Shown here: positions 36,186 to 45,775 of the stretch, piece by piece | Position numbering within the stretch: position 1 is the stretch's first letter | Layout of the letters: every line of letters starts with the position of its first letter | DNA from: Aquibium sp. ELW1220 | Lineage (GTDB): Bacteria; Pseudomonadota; Alphaproteobacteria; Rhizobiales; Rhizobiaceae | Reading direction: 5' to 3' | Assembly (NCBI RefSeq): GCF_030398385.1 | Contig: NZ_JAOAOQ010000031.1 | Coordinates: 10,664-64,632, forward strand | DNA: 53,969 bases | Notes under the pieces: generated by a model | Database searches by the model: none | What the model saw: the letters and a program-made list of their open reading frames with translations, nothing else | What the model was told of the DNA's origin: nothing | Program-made: the position numbers and the translations under genes

Positions 36186-37499
36186 ATGGCCACCGCGACC
36201 GCCGCCAAGACGTTCGAGGAGAACCCCTTCAACCTGCCGCTGGAAGAGGCCGATCCGGAAATCTTCGGCGCCATCGGCAAGGAACTCGGTCGGCAGCGCC
36301 ACGAGATCGAGCTGATCGCTTCGGAAAATATCGTCAGCCGCGCCGTTCTCGAGGCGCAGGGCTCGGTGATGACGAACAAGTATGCCGAGGGCTATCCGGG
36401 CAAGCGCTATTACGGCGGCTGCCAGTTCGTCGACATTGCCGAGACGCTCGCCATCGAGCGGGCGAAGAAGCTGTTCGACTGCGGTTTCGCCAACGTCCAG
36501 CCGAATTCGGGCTCGCAGATGAACCAGGCGGTCTTCCTGGCGATGCTGCAGCCTGGAGACACCTTCATGGGCCTCGACCTGAACTCGGGCGGGCACCTGA
36601 CGCACGGTTCGCCGGTCAACATGTCGGGCAAGTGGTTCAACGTCGTTTCCTACGGCGTGCGCCGCGACGACCACCAGATCGACATGGAGGAGGTCGAGCG
36701 CCTCGCGCACGAGCACAAGCCGAAGCTCATCATCGGCGGCGGCACGGCCTATTCGCGCATCTGGGACTGGAAGCGCTTTCGCGAGATCGCCGACGCGGTC
36801 GGCGCGATCTTCATGGTCGACATGGCCCACATCGCCGGCCTCGTCGCCGGCGGCGCGCATCCCTCGCCGCTGCCGCATGCCCATGTCGTCACCTCCACCA
36901 CGCACAAGTCGCTGCGCGGCCCGCGCGGCGGCCTGATCCTCACCAACCACGAGGACATCGCCAAGAAGGTCAATTCAGCGGTGTTCCCGGGCCTCCAGGG
37001 CGGACCGCTGATGCATGTCATCGCCGCCAAGGCGGTGGCCTTCGGCGAGGCGCTGCGTCCCGACTTCAAGACCTACGCGCACGACGTCGTCGCCAACGCC
37101 CGCACGCTGGCGGCGAGCCTTCAGGAGACCGGCCTCGACATCGTCTCGGGCGGTACCGACAACCACTCGATGCTGGTCGACCTGCGTCCGAAGAACGCCA
37201 CCGGCAAGCGGGCGGAGACGGCGCTCGGCCGCGCCAACATCACCTGCAACAAGAACGGCATTCCCTTCGATCCGGAGAAGCCCTTCGTCACCTCCGGCAT
37301 CCGTCTCGGAACGCCGGCCGGCACCACCCGCGGCTTCGGCCAGGCCGAGTTCCGCGAGATCGGCCAGCTGATCGCCGAGGTCATGGACGGGCTGAAGGCT
37401 GCCAATTCCGACGAGGGCAACGCTGCGGTGGAAGCCTCCGTCAAGGCCCGCGTCATCGCGCTGACCGACCGGTTCCCGCTCTATCCCTTCATGGATTGA
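36186..37499 (+). CDS. glyA: Serine hydroxymethyltransferase
   Basis: GlyA converts serine and tetrahydrofolate to glycine and 5,10-methylene-THF in the cytoplasm. I chose the ATG at 36186 ([25 protein letters not shown]), giving 437 residues; upstream sequence in the same frame is not coding. Markers are [14 protein letters not shown] near the N-terminus, the KRYYGGC region, the PLP-binding Lys in [19 protein letters not shown], and [27 protein letters not shown] lies a few bases upstream. In Rhizobiales nrdR normally follows directly; here about 6.7 kb intervenes. Confidence 0.97.
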   Translation: MATATAAKTFEENPFNLPLEEADPEIFGAIGKELGRQRHEIELIASENIVSRAVLEAQGSVMTNKYAEGYPGKRYYGGCQFVDIAETLAIERAKKLFDCGFANVQPNSGSQMNQAVFLAMLQPGDTFMGLDLNSGGHLTHGSPVNMSGKWFNVVSYGVRRDDHQIDMEEVERLAHEHKPKLIIGGGTAYSRIWDWKRFREIADAVGAIFMVDMAHIAGLVAGGAHPSPLPHAHVVTSTTHKSLRGPRGGLILTNHEDIAKKVNSAVFPGLQGGPLMHVIAAKAVAFGEALRPDFKTYAHDVVANARTLAASLQETGLDIVSGGTDNHSMLVDLRPKNATGKRAETALGRANITCNKNGIPFDPEKPFVTSGIRLGTPAGTTRGFGQAEFREIGQLIAEVMDGLKAANSDEGNAAVEASVKARVIALTDRFPLYPFMD

Positions 37500-37507
37500 G
37501 CGACGCA

Positions 37508-37535
37508 GGGCGGCTTTCCTGCCGGGATGCCGCCC
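37508..37535 (+). terminator. Weak hairpin after glyA
   Basis: GGGCGGC (37508-37514) pairs with GCCGCCC (37529-37535) over a 14-base loop, 8 bp after the glyA stop. There is no T-run, so this would be a weak or Rho-dependent terminator at best. Confidence 0.35.
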
Positions 37536-37726
37536 CGCTTCGACCGGAACGACCCTCGGATTGCCGCAAGCTCCGGCAGACGCGCTTGCCGGGCTTCGGC
37601 ATGCGCCAGGCCACGGATCGGGACTGCGCCGCGACGGATTGAACCGCGGCGGGGGTGCGAGCCTCCGCCGCCTCGCGGTTTCCTCTTCCGCTCTGGAACA
37701 ATTTCGGCACGCGACCGTTCGGCGGT

Positions 37727-38077
37727 ATGCGCATTCTCCATCTTGCCGGCCTGTTCTTTTCCGCCATCGGCCTTCTCCTGGCCATCACCGCCTATTTCGG
37801 GCCGCTCGGCAACACCGGCGTCGACGGTTCGATCGGCGCGCTTCTGGCTCTGATCGGCACCGTCGCGACGACGGCCGGCATCGCCGCCGCCATGTCGCAG
37901 CCGCACAGCGCCCGCGTCCGGACCGGGTTGACCGTTCTCATCATCCTCGCAGCAAGCCTCACCGCGGTTGCCGCCTACTTCCTGATGCAGTTCGCCCTGG
38001 CGATCGCCATGGTGCTGGCGCTGCTCGGGCATGTCGTTGCGCGATCCCTCGACCATCGTCTGCGGAGGACCGCCTGA
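37727..38077 (+). CDS. Small four-helix membrane protein paired with the PQQ dehydrogenase
   Basis: The ATG at 37727 gives 116 residues with four hydrophobic segments (ILHLAGLFFSAIGLLLAITAYFG, IGALLALIGTVATTAGIAAAM, TGLTVLIILAASLTAVAAYFLM, FALAIAMVLALLGHVVA). It overlaps the PQQ dehydrogenase gene by one base (TGATG). Membrane-bound PQQ glucose dehydrogenases carry a fused N-terminal anchor of about 150 residues and five helices, so this could be a separate anchor or quinone-contact subunit. Sequence similarity to that anchor is not obvious; the link rests on position and topology. Confidence 0.65.
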   Translation: MRILHLAGLFFSAIGLLLAITAYFGPLGNTGVDGSIGALLALIGTVATTAGIAAAMSQPHSARVRTGLTVLIILAASLTAVAAYFLMQFALAIAMVLALLGHVVARSLDHRLRRTA

Positions 38078-39960
38078 TGCGTTTCAACCCATTGCTCGTC
38101 CCGCTTCTCGTGTGGACCGTTCCAGCTTTCGCCCAGCAGGCCGAGTGGACAGCATTCCACGGCGATCTCGCCTCCACCAAGTTCTCGAAAGTCGAGAGCT
38201 TCACGCCGGAGACGGTGGGCGATCTGGAGCGGGCGTGGGAGTACCGCACCGGCGACGTGTCGGACGGGACGGGAGATCTTCCGGAGACGGTCTGGTCGGC
38301 GACGCCGGTCTACGCCAACGGGACCTTGTATCTCGGCACGCCCTTCTATCGGATCGTCGCGCTCGATCCCGCCACCGGAGCGGAGCGCTGGGCCTATGAC
38401 AGCGAATCGCGGCTGGAGGCCCTGACCCAGCCGGCGCTCAAGAACCGCGGCGTCGCCTACTGGGAAAGCGGGCTCGACGGGGTCTGCGAAAAACGCGTGT
38501 TCCTGGGCACCATGGACGCCGAGCTGCATGCGGTCGATGCCGACACGGGCCTGCGCTGCGCCGACTTCGCCGATGGCGGCGTGCTGAACGTCAACCAGTG
38601 GAACGAGGTCAACGACGTCTTCCCGTTTTCGCTGCTGCAGCCGCCGCTCGTGGTGGGCGACACGCTACTGCTCGGCTGGGCCGGCAAGGACTGGGCCTAC
38701 AGCGTCGCGCCGCCCGGCAACCTGCTGGCGATCGACGCGCGCTCCGGCGAGTTGCTGTGGGATACCGGCTTCGTCCCGGAGGAGATGATCCCGCGCACGG
38801 GAACCGCCAACATCTGGACGGCAATGACCGCCGATGCGGATCTCGGCCTCGTCTTCGCGCCGGTTTCCTCGCCGAGCCCCAACTACTGGGGCGGCGATCG
38901 CACCGACCCGATGCCGCGCGCCACGTCGGTGAGCGCCATCGACATCGAGACCGGCGAGATCGTCTGGAGCTTCCAGCACGTCCACCACGACATCTGGGAC
39001 TACGACACACCGTCTGCCCCCTCGCTCGTCGACATCGAGCGCGACGGCGAGACCATCCCGGCGCTCGTCCAGGCCACCAAGCAGGGGTTCCTCTTCGTCC
39101 TCGACCGGCGCACGGGCGAACCGCTGTTCCCGATCGAGGAGCGCCCGACGCCGCCGAGCACCGCCGACGGCGAGGTTGCCGCGCCGACCCAGCCCTTCGC
39201 CATGACGCCGGCACCGGTGGGCGGGGCGCTGGAATTGCCGGACGTCTGGACGCTCGCCGACATCGTGAGCTTCGGCCAGTGCTCGCGGGACCGGGAGAAA
39301 TACCTCTACGAAGGCATCTACACGCCGCCGTCCGAACAGGGCACGCTCTTCTTTCCCGGCACCGCCGGTGCCACCAACTGGGGCGGTGTCGCGGTCGACC
39401 CCCGCAACGCCATCCTCTACGTCAACGCGTCGCGGATCGTGCAGCTGATCCGTCTCATCCCCCGGGCCGAGTACGATCAGCTCGAATCGGCCGAGAGCGG
39501 CAACGAGGAGGGCTATTCCCCGCAGGAGGGTTCCCCCTACGGGATCTACCTCACCGACTGGAGCAACTGGGCCGGCATGCCTTGCTGGGAACCTCCCTTC
39601 GGCACGTTCTCCGCCTATGATCTGGCCACGGGCGAACTCCTCTACGAGACGCCATTCGGCCGGGCACAGCTGGAAGGCTTCTACGGGCTTGAATCCTGGG
39701 GCTCGCCGACGCTGGGCGGACCGGTCGTGACGGCAGGGGGCGTCGCCTTCATCGGCGCATCGGTCGATTCGCGTGTCCGGGCGCTCAATGCGGCGACCGG
39801 CGAGGAACTCTGGTCCGATCTGGTCGATGCTCCCGCGGTCTCCATCCCGGCCGTCTTCACGCATGAGGGCGTCGACTACGCGGTCTTCGCGGTCGGCGGG
39901 AACTCGATCCTGAAGCCGGAAGTGTCCGACCAGGTGGTCGCCTACCGCTTGCGCGACTGA
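38077..39960 (+). CDS. Periplasmic PQQ-dependent dehydrogenase (quinoprotein glucose dehydrogenase-like)
   Basis: This 627-residue quinoprotein begins with a signal peptide (MRFNPLLVPLLVWTVPAFAQ), so it works in the periplasm. The eight-bladed propeller shows W-motif repeats (LDPATGAERWAYD, IDARSGELLWDTG, IDIETGEIVWSF, LNAATGEELWSDL). It also has the signatures of the membrane glucose dehydrogenase branch: QHVHHDIWDYDTPSAPSLVDI and TKQGFLFVLDRRTGEPLFPIEERP. It lacks the fused membrane anchor. The electron acceptor would be ubiquinone if the preceding small membrane protein is the anchor. The substrate is unknown (sugar, quinate or polyol). No PQQ synthesis genes are in the window. Confidence 0.85.
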   Translation: MRFNPLLVPLLVWTVPAFAQQAEWTAFHGDLASTKFSKVESFTPETVGDLERAWEYRTGDVSDGTGDLPETVWSATPVYANGTLYLGTPFYRIVALDPATGAERWAYDSESRLEALTQPALKNRGVAYWESGLDGVCEKRVFLGTMDAELHAVDADTGLRCADFADGGVLNVNQWNEVNDVFPFSLLQPPLVVGDTLLLGWAGKDWAYSVAPPGNLLAIDARSGELLWDTGFVPEEMIPRTGTANIWTAMTADADLGLVFAPVSSPSPNYWGGDRTDPMPRATSVSAIDIETGEIVWSFQHVHHDIWDYDTPSAPSLVDIERDGETIPALVQATKQGFLFVLDRRTGEPLFPIEERPTPPSTADGEVAAPTQPFAMTPAPVGGALELPDVWTLADIVSFGQCSRDREKYLYEGIYTPPSEQGTLFFPGTAGATNWGGVAVDPRNAILYVNASRIVQLIRLIPRAEYDQLESAESGNEEGYSPQEGSPYGIYLTDWSNWAGMPCWEPPFGTFSAYDLATGELLYETPFGRAQLEGFYGLESWGSPTLGGPVVTAGGVAFIGASVDSRVRALNAATGEELWSDLVDAPAVSIPAVFTHEGVDYAVFAVGGNSILKPEVSDQVVAYRLRD

Positions 39961-40385
39961 CCGCAGCATCGATCGTTGACCGGCTGCCCCTCCACCCGTG
40001 ACGGTCGGGGGCAGCGCGTCGGCGACAGGGAACACCCGAACGCGCTGCCCAGGGTCGGCTATTCCCTTTCTGTGCCGCGCGTCGACCATCGACGGCCCTG
40101 CAATGGCGATGCGGGAGCGCGTTCCAGACATGGAACAGCCTTCCACGTGCTGCCCCTGCGCCGGTCCGAAGCGACCCAGGGTCGATGAGAGGACGTCGGC
40201 CCCCCGCGAGGGATCCTCCGATTCCCGCCGACGATTATCCCGTTTTCCGGGAAGGTCGTTGCCTGCCTGGGCAGCTTCAGTCCTGCTCCTCCCCGGATAT
40301 CATCCCTCCCGTCGAGGCAGAGAAATCTGCTCCACGAAATGAGGACGCTCACCGGAGCATGGGCGCAGGCAGCGGCAGGACAATC
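39961..40385. other. Intergenic region with a hairpin and a perfect palindrome
   Basis: No gene is supported. A hairpin GCTGCCCC (39983-39990) with GGGGCAGC (40008-40015) lies just after the PQQ dehydrogenase and may terminate it. The perfect inverted repeat GTTCCA-GACA-TGGAAC is at 40121-40136. The frame of the next gene is open from 40185, but residues before 40386 show no family similarity. Confidence 0.6.
40121..40136. promoter_or_regulatory. Perfect inverted repeat GTTCCA-N4-TGGAAC
   Basis: This 16-bp element is a perfect inverted repeat with 6-bp arms, 250 bp upstream of the PhyH-like gene and 145 bp downstream of the hairpin after the PQQ gene. It could be an operator for the nearby LysR protein or another factor. 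There is no independent support. Confidence 0.4.
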
Positions 40386-41282
40386 ATGGGTACCAGGCAC
40401 GTCATCGATGTTCGAGAGGACGGCTATGCCGTCATTCGGGGGTTCCTGAACGGGGACGAGGTCGCGGAACTGCGTCGCGAGAGCGAGAAGGTCTACGAGG
40501 AAGGCCTGCGCCACCACGCCACCTACCGGGACAAGAACCTCTATTTCGAGGTGATCGAGGATGCGGGGAGCGGTCGTCGTGCCGTTCCGCAGGCGCACTG
40601 GTTTTCCTGGATCAATCCGGTGTTCGAGCAGTACCGCCGCTCGCAGAAACTCTTCGAGGTGCTGGCGCCGCTGCTCGGTCCCGACATCAAGCAGATCGCC
40701 AATCAGCTTCACTGGAAGGCGCCGGGCGGCAAGTACACCTACTATCGCATGCATCAGGACGTGAGGTTCCGCCAACGTCCCGAGCTGTTTGCGAATCTCG
40801 ACCGCTACTCGCTCAATCTCGGTCTCGCCCTCAACCGCCAGGACGCCTCGAACGGCGCGCTCAAGGTCGTCCCCGGTCACCACAAGCGTGGTTACCTTGG
40901 CCTCGCGGAAGACGGCGGCGGCATCATGGTGGGGGCGATGGAGCAGGGGGCGGAACTGAAGTCCGCGGGCATAGATCCGTCCGAGGTCGTGCAGCTCGAG
41001 ATGGAGCCGGGCGATCTCGCGATCTGGACGCTGTTCACCGTCCACGGGTCCGGTCCCAACATCTCGAACGATCCGCGCATCCTCCTCATCGACAACTACG
41101 TGCGTGCGGAGGATTCGCCCGATCGTGGCGAATGGGTCTTCCGGGATGGCCGTTCGGTCCCGCTGGGGCCGGAACCCGAGATCTGCAAGTACGAGCAGCT
41201 GCGGGAGTTCCCCGGCCCGTTCTACGCACGGGAAAGCTGGACGGACGAAGCCGCGTCTTCCCAGCCGGCGATCGCCGGTTGA
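40386..41282 (+). CDS. Phytanoyl-CoA dioxygenase (PhyH) family oxygenase
   Basis: This 298-residue Fe(II)/2-oxoglutarate oxygenase belongs to the PhyH family, which hydroxylates varied substrates. I chose the ATG at 40386 (MGTRHVIDVREDGYAVIRGFL), the usual start of the domain. The iron ligands are His123 and Asp125 in RMHQDVRF and His220 in FTVHGSGPN. Arg231 in DPRILLIDNY can bind 2-oxoglutarate. SNGALKVVPGHHKRG is also a family motif. The substrate is unknown. It is convergent with the LysR gene (30-bp gap). Confidence 0.85.
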   Translation: MGTRHVIDVREDGYAVIRGFLNGDEVAELRRESEKVYEEGLRHHATYRDKNLYFEVIEDAGSGRRAVPQAHWFSWINPVFEQYRRSQKLFEVLAPLLGPDIKQIANQLHWKAPGGKYTYYRMHQDVRFRQRPELFANLDRYSLNLGLALNRQDASNGALKVVPGHHKRGYLGLAEDGGGIMVGAMEQGAELKSAGIDPSEVVQLEMEPGDLAIWTLFTVHGSGPNISNDPRILLIDNYVRAEDSPDRGEWVFRDGRSVPLGPEPEICKYEQLREFPGPFYARESWTDEAASSQPAIAG

Positions 41283-41312
41283 GGCCGGGCGCCGGTCCGG
41301 CCGGCGCATCCC

Positions 41313-42209
41313 CTAATCCAGATCGGGAGAGAGTTCGCGCATGAGGAAATCGATGAAGACCCGCACTTTCATGGCGACGTAGGTCCGGTGCGGATAGAGC
41401 GCATAGATCGGACTGGGCACCGGGCCGTGCTGTTCGAGCAGCGCTTCGAGCCGGCCGTCTTGGAGCGCCTCACGGACGACAAGGCTCGGCAGGTAGCCGA
41501 TCCCCGCGCCCGCGAGCGTCATCTGATATGCAGCCTCGATGTTGTTGGTCGACACGCGCCCGCTGACGGGTACGAACACTCTTGCCTCGCCGGCGCCGAA
41601 GGGCCAGCTCCCCAGCCGCTTTGCGAAACTCGACAGCACGCAATCATGGACTGCGAGTTCGGCGACGTCTCGCGGACGACCGCGCCGGCGCAGATAGTCG
41701 GGCGAAGCGCAGACGAAGTTCCGCACCTTGCCCAGCCCGCGCGAGACGATTTCCGAGTCGGTCTGTGCCTCGAAGCGGATGGCGACGTCGTATCCCTCTT
41801 CCACGATGCCCACCACGTAGCGCGAGGTCAGGTTGAACTCGATCGAGATCATCGGGTTCTCGTCGAGAAACTTCGGGATCAGCCGCGTGATCCGCGCGTG
41901 GGCCAGCACGTTGGAGCAGGAGATGCGCAGGAGGCCGCGGGTTCCCCGGTCGAGCCGCCGCGTCTGGTCCTGCAGTTCCTCCACGTCCGCCAGGAGCACC
42001 TTGACGCGCTCGGCATAGTCCCGGCCGGCTTCGGTGGGGCTCATGCGCCGCGTCGTGCGGTTGAGCAGCCGCACCCCGAGATCCTCTTCCAGATCCTTCA
42101 GCAGCCTGCTCACCGCCGTCGTCGACATGGCGAGGTCGCGCGCAGCCGCCGACAGGCTGCCGAGCGTACAGACGCGATCATAGACCTTCATCGCAATAAG
42201 CAGGTTCAC
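41313..42209 (-). CDS. LysR family transcriptional regulator
   Basis: This 298-residue LysR protein has the N-terminal winged helix (FDRV-like [53 protein letters not shown]) and a periplasmic-binding-protein-like effector domain. I chose the GTG at 42209 because GGAGGTCC precedes it at the right distance and [13 protein letters not shown] is the usual beginning. The longer frame to 42248 lacks support. It is divergent from the solute-binding protein with only 83 bp between the starts, the classical LysR arrangement, so that gene is its likely target. Confidence 0.88.
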   Translation of the reverse strand: MNLLIAMKVYDRVCTLGSLSAAARDLAMSTTAVSRLLKDLEEDLGVRLLNRTTRRMSPTEAGRDYAERVKVLLADVEELQDQTRRLDRGTRGLLRISCSNVLAHARITRLIPKFLDENPMISIEFNLTSRYVVGIVEEGYDVAIRFEAQTDSEIVSRGLGKVRNFVCASPDYLRRRGRPRDVAELAVHDCVLSSFAKRLGSWPFGAGEARVFVPVSGRVSTNNIEAAYQMTLAGAGIGYLPSLVVREALQDGRLEALLEQHGPVPSPIYALYPHRTYVAMKVRVFIDFLMRELSPDLD

Positions 42210-42292
42210 GGGGGACCTCCAGGAAGCTCCGGCAGCGGGGCGCCCCACTGTCGGCCCGGTTCGAACGGAAAATCAACAGAGGGAGACACCAA
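42210..42292. promoter_or_regulatory. Divergent promoter region between lysR and the solute-binding protein gene
   Basis: The 83-bp gap must hold both promoters. GTTCGAAC at 42259-42266 is a perfect 8-bp palindrome that may be part of the LysR site. No convincing -10/-35 pair is seen. Confidence 0.4.
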
Positions 42293-43924
42293 ATGACACG
42301 CAGGCTTCATCCGGCGATCGGCATGTATGCGCGGGAGGCGCGCGAGGGCCGCATGAACCGCCGGGAGTTTCTGGCGACCGCCAGCGCGCTCGGCGCATCC
42401 ACGGCGGCAGCCTACGGACTTCTGGGGCTGGAGGCGCCGACGGTCGCGGCGGCGCAGGAACCGCGTCGCGGCGGCGTCGTGCGGGTCTCGATGCAGGTGA
42501 TGGCGCTGGAGGATCCGCGCCTCTTCCGGACATCGCAGATGGGCAACATCGCCATGCAGTTCATCGAGCCGCTGGTGCGCTGGAAGCCGGACTTCACCTT
42601 CCGGCCGATGCTCGTCGAGAGCTGGGAGGTCAACGCCGATGCGACCGAATACGTGCTTCACGTCCGCAAGGGCGTGACGTGGTCGAACGGCGATGACTTC
42701 ACCGCCGAGGATGTCGTCTTCAACATCTCCCGCTGGTGTGAAAAGGACGTCGCGGGGAATTCCATGGCCGGCCGCATGGGAACGCTGATCGATGCGGACA
42801 CGAAGACGGCGCGTGATGGCGCCATCCGGATGCTCGACACGCATACGGTCGCGCTCAAGCTTTCGCGGCCCGACATTTCCATCATCCCGGGCATGACGGA
42901 CTATCCGGCGCTGATCGTCCACCGCGGTTTCGACCCGTCCACGGCGACGCTGTCGCAGGCGCCGGTCGGGACCGGGCCGTTCGAACTCACCCGACACGAC
43001 GTCGGCGTGGGTGCCTCGGTCCGCAAGCGTCCGGATGGGTCCTGGTGGGGCGGCGACGTCCATCTCGACGGCGTCGACTGGACCGACTACGGCACCGAGA
43101 CCGGGCCGACGATCGCGGCCATGGAGTCCGGCGAGATCGACCTCACCGCCCAGACCCAATCCTACGACGTGCGCGGGCTGGACGACATGGGGATGAAGAA
43201 ATCGGAGATCGTCACGGCGGCGACCATCGTGCTGCGCACGAACGTCAATGCTAAGCCCTATGACGACAAGCGCGTACGCAACGCCATCCAGCTGGCCATC
43301 GACAACGAGTCGGTGATGATCCTCGGCATCGACGGGCAGGGAGAAGTCGCGCACAACCACCATGTCGGGTTGATGCATCCCGAATACGCTGAACTGCCGC
43401 CGATCGCGCGCGACACCGCGAAAGCCATGGCGTTGCTGGCCGAGGCTGGGCAGCTCGAGCACGAGTTCGAGATCATCTCGGTCGAGGCGGACTACCGCAA
43501 GGAGAGTTCCGATGCCGCCGCGCAGCAGCTGCGTGAAGCCGGATTCAAGGTGAAGCGCACGGTGATCCCCGAAAGCTCGTTCTGGAACGACTGGACGAAG
43601 TATCCGCTCGCCACGACGAACTGGAACGCGCGTCCGCTCGGCATCCAGACCTATGCGCTCGCCTACAAGTCGGGTACCGCCTGGAACGAGACGGGATTTT
43701 CCGATCCCGAGTTCGATGCATTCGTGGACAAGGCCAACTCGATCGCGGACGCCGACCAGCGTCGGCCGATCATGAAGGAGCTCCAGACGCGGTTGCGGGA
43801 TTCGGGCATCATCGTGCAGCCCTACTGGCGAAAGCTGTTCTGCCACATGAACCAGCGGCTGCACGGCTACCAGATGCACCAGGCCTACGAACAGGATTTC
43901 ACCCAGGCCTGGCTCGCGGCCTAG
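42293..43924 (+). CDS. Orphan ABC transporter solute-binding protein (family 5, peptide/opine type)
   Basis: This 543-residue periplasmic protein is an SBP_bac_5 (DppA/OppA-like) solute receptor. The N-terminal [33 protein letters not shown] contains a twin-arginine signal, as is common in the agrobacterial/rhizobial group with this beginning. The body has [45 protein letters not shown] and [14 protein letters not shown], both family signatures. No permease or ATPase gene is nearby, although such proteins usually head a five-gene operon. A 14-bp hairpin follows, so the transcript likely ends here. Confidence 0.9.
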   Translation: MTRRLHPAIGMYAREAREGRMNRREFLATASALGASTAAAYGLLGLEAPTVAAAQEPRRGGVVRVSMQVMALEDPRLFRTSQMGNIAMQFIEPLVRWKPDFTFRPMLVESWEVNADATEYVLHVRKGVTWSNGDDFTAEDVVFNISRWCEKDVAGNSMAGRMGTLIDADTKTARDGAIRMLDTHTVALKLSRPDISIIPGMTDYPALIVHRGFDPSTATLSQAPVGTGPFELTRHDVGVGASVRKRPDGSWWGGDVHLDGVDWTDYGTETGPTIAAMESGEIDLTAQTQSYDVRGLDDMGMKKSEIVTAATIVLRTNVNAKPYDDKRVRNAIQLAIDNESVMILGIDGQGEVAHNHHVGLMHPEYAELPPIARDTAKAMALLAEAGQLEHEFEIISVEADYRKESSDAAAQQLREAGFKVKRTVIPESSFWNDWTKYPLATTNWNARPLGIQTYALAYKSGTAWNETGFSDPEFDAFVDKANSIADADQRRPIMKELQTRLRDSGIIVQPYWRKLFCHMNQRLHGYQMHQAYEQDFTQAWLAA

Positions 43925-43938
43925 GGCCGAGAGAACCT

Positions 43939-43974
43939 CGTGGCGATCGCGGGAAATCATCCGCGATCGCCACG
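43939..43974 (+). terminator. Perfect 14-bp hairpin after the solute-binding protein gene
   Basis: CGTGGCGATCGCGG (43939-43952) pairs perfectly with CCGCGATCGCCACG (43961-43974) over an 8-base loop, 15 bp after the stop codon. There is no T-run, but the stem is strong enough to end transcription or protect the 3' end. Confidence 0.65.
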
Positions 43975-44171
43975 ATCGTCGGCAGCGGCCCCCCGACGGG
44001 TCTGGAAACGCTAGACGTCCAGGCTCTCCGCGTGGTGCCGAAAACCGCGCTCGGCCATCGGCCGGGGACTTCGGGCGCGCCGCGGGGAAGGGAGGTTCGA
44101 ACGGTCGCTTTGCACGCGCCAACCGAATCCCGTAAGCCTTGCGCGTCCGAACCCAACGCGACAGGCCTTCC

Positions 44172-44627
44172 ATGCGCTGCCCTTACTGCCAGTCCGAAGA
44201 CACCCAGGTGAAGGATTCACGTCCGGCCGAAGATGGCGCGGCGATCCGACGGCGGCGGGTGTGCCCGGATTGCGGCGGCCGGTTCACCACCTTCGAGCGC
44301 GTTCAGCTGCGCGATCTCGTGGTGACGAAGAAGTCGGGCCGGCGCACGCCCTTCGACCGCGACAAGCTCGACCGGTCGGTGCAGACGGCGTTGCGCAAGC
44401 GCCAGATCGACCCGCAGCGAGTCGAGCGGATGATCTCGGGCATCGTGCGGCAGCTCGAGAGTTCCGGCGAGAGCGAGGTTTCGTCCAGCACCATCGGGCG
44501 CCTGGTCATGGAAGGGCTGAAGAACATCGACGAAGTGGCCTATGTCCGCTTCGCTTCCGTCTACCAGGATTTCCAGAAGGCCGAGGACTTCGAGGGTTTC
44601 CTGCGCGAGATGGACCGGCAGGACTGA
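44172..44627 (+). CDS. nrdR: Transcriptional repressor NrdR
   Basis: NrdR senses ATP/dATP and represses ribonucleotide reductase genes. The ATG at 44172 gives 151 residues. The zinc ribbon uses Cys3, Cys6, Cys31 and Cys34 ([10 protein letters not shown]..., [13 protein letters not shown]). An ATP-cone domain follows from about residue 49 ([27 protein letters not shown]). It is first in the nrdR-ribD-ribE-ribH-nusB cluster, a conserved arrangement in alphaproteobacteria. Confidence 0.96.
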   Translation: MRCPYCQSEDTQVKDSRPAEDGAAIRRRRVCPDCGGRFTTFERVQLRDLVVTKKSGRRTPFDRDKLDRSVQTALRKRQIDPQRVERMISGIVRQLESSGESEVSSSTIGRLVMEGLKNIDEVAYVRFASVYQDFQKAEDFEGFLREMDRQD

Positions 44628-44685
44628 TCGGCCGGCCGCTGCTGGCGCTTCCCCCGCGACACCGGCCTGCGCTATGGCAGGCTCC

Positions 44686-45774
44686 ATGAGCACGACAGAC
44701 GAAGACCTCCGCTTCATGGCCGCCGCGATCCGGCTGGCCCGCCGCAACCTTGGCCGCACGGGGACCAACCCCTCCGTCGGCTGCCTGATCGTGCGGGACG
44801 GCATGGTCGTCGGCCGCGGCGTCACGGCGCTCGGCGGGCGGCCGCATGCGGAACCTGTCGCCCTGGCCGAGGCCGGGGATCTCGCGAAGGGCGCCACCGC
44901 CTACGTCACGCTCGAGCCCTGCGCCCATCACGGCGCGACGCCGCCCTGTGCCCGCACGCTGATCACCGCCGGCATCGCGCGGGTGGTGACGGCGGTGGTG
45001 GACCCTGACGAGCGGGTAAACTCCAAGGGCCACGCCATGCTGCGTGCGGCCGGCGTCGCGGTCGAGACCGGCCTGCTGGAGGCCGAGGCGCGGCGCGGTC
45101 TTGCCGCCTATCTCGTGCACAAGAGCCTGCGCCGGCCCTTCGTCACGCTGAAGCTCGCGGTCTCGCCCGACGGGCTGCTCGGCCTGCGCGGCGAGCGCCA
45201 GGTGGCGATCACCGCCGCCGAGGCGCGCGCGCAGGTGCACCTCATGCGGGCCGAGCACCATGCGATCCTGATCGGCGCGGGGACGGCGATCGAGGACGAT
45301 CCGGAACTGACCTGCCGGCTGGCGGGGCTGGAGGACCAGTCGCGGCTGCGCATCGTGCTGGACGCGAATTCCAGGCTTCATGCCGGGCTGAAGCTGGTCG
45401 CCACCGCGCGTGACGTGCCGCTGCTGGTGGCGGGACCGGCCAATCCCGCGCTCGCCGACAGCGGCGCGGAGTTCCTCGCCTGCGAATTCGACGAAGGGCG
45501 TATCGCGCTTCCCGAACTGCTCGAGGATCTCGGTGCGCGCGGCATCCAGAGCGTCATGGTGGAAGGCGGCGCCCGCGTGGCGGCGGCCTTCCTGGAGGCG
45601 GGACTTGTCGACCGGATCGCGCTCTTCGTCGGCGCCCGGCCGGTGGGCGCGGGCATCGACCCGGCCCGCCACGTGACGTCGCCGATCGCACCGGATGCGC
45701 GGCCACAGGGCTTCGTGTTGACAGCGACGGAGGCTTTCGGCGAAGACCGGTTGTTCATCCACGACAGGGCCTGA
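44686..45774 (+). CDS. ribD: Bifunctional riboflavin deaminase-reductase
   Basis: RibD performs the second and third steps of the pyrimidine branch of riboflavin synthesis (deamination, then NADPH-dependent reduction). With the ATG at 44686 it has 362 residues; the ATG at 44674 is an alternative. The zinc deaminase motifs are HAE (54-56) and PC-x8-C (Cys79, Cys88). The reductase domain starts near RRPFVTLKLAVSPDG and has IQSVMVEGGARVAAAFL. No FMN riboswitch is visible upstream, so regulation may come only from the nrdR-side promoter. Confidence 0.95.
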   Translation: MSTTDEDLRFMAAAIRLARRNLGRTGTNPSVGCLIVRDGMVVGRGVTALGGRPHAEPVALAEAGDLAKGATAYVTLEPCAHHGATPPCARTLITAGIARVVTAVVDPDERVNSKGHAMLRAAGVAVETGLLEAEARRGLAAYLVHKSLRRPFVTLKLAVSPDGLLGLRGERQVAITAAEARAQVHLMRAEHHAILIGAGTAIEDDPELTCRLAGLEDQSRLRIVLDANSRLHAGLKLVATARDVPLLVAGPANPALADSGAEFLACEFDEGRIALPELLEDLGARGIQSVMVEGGARVAAAFLEAGLVDRIALFVGARPVGAGIDPARHVTSPIAPDARPQGFVLTATEAFGEDRLFIHDRA

Positions 45775-45775
45775 C

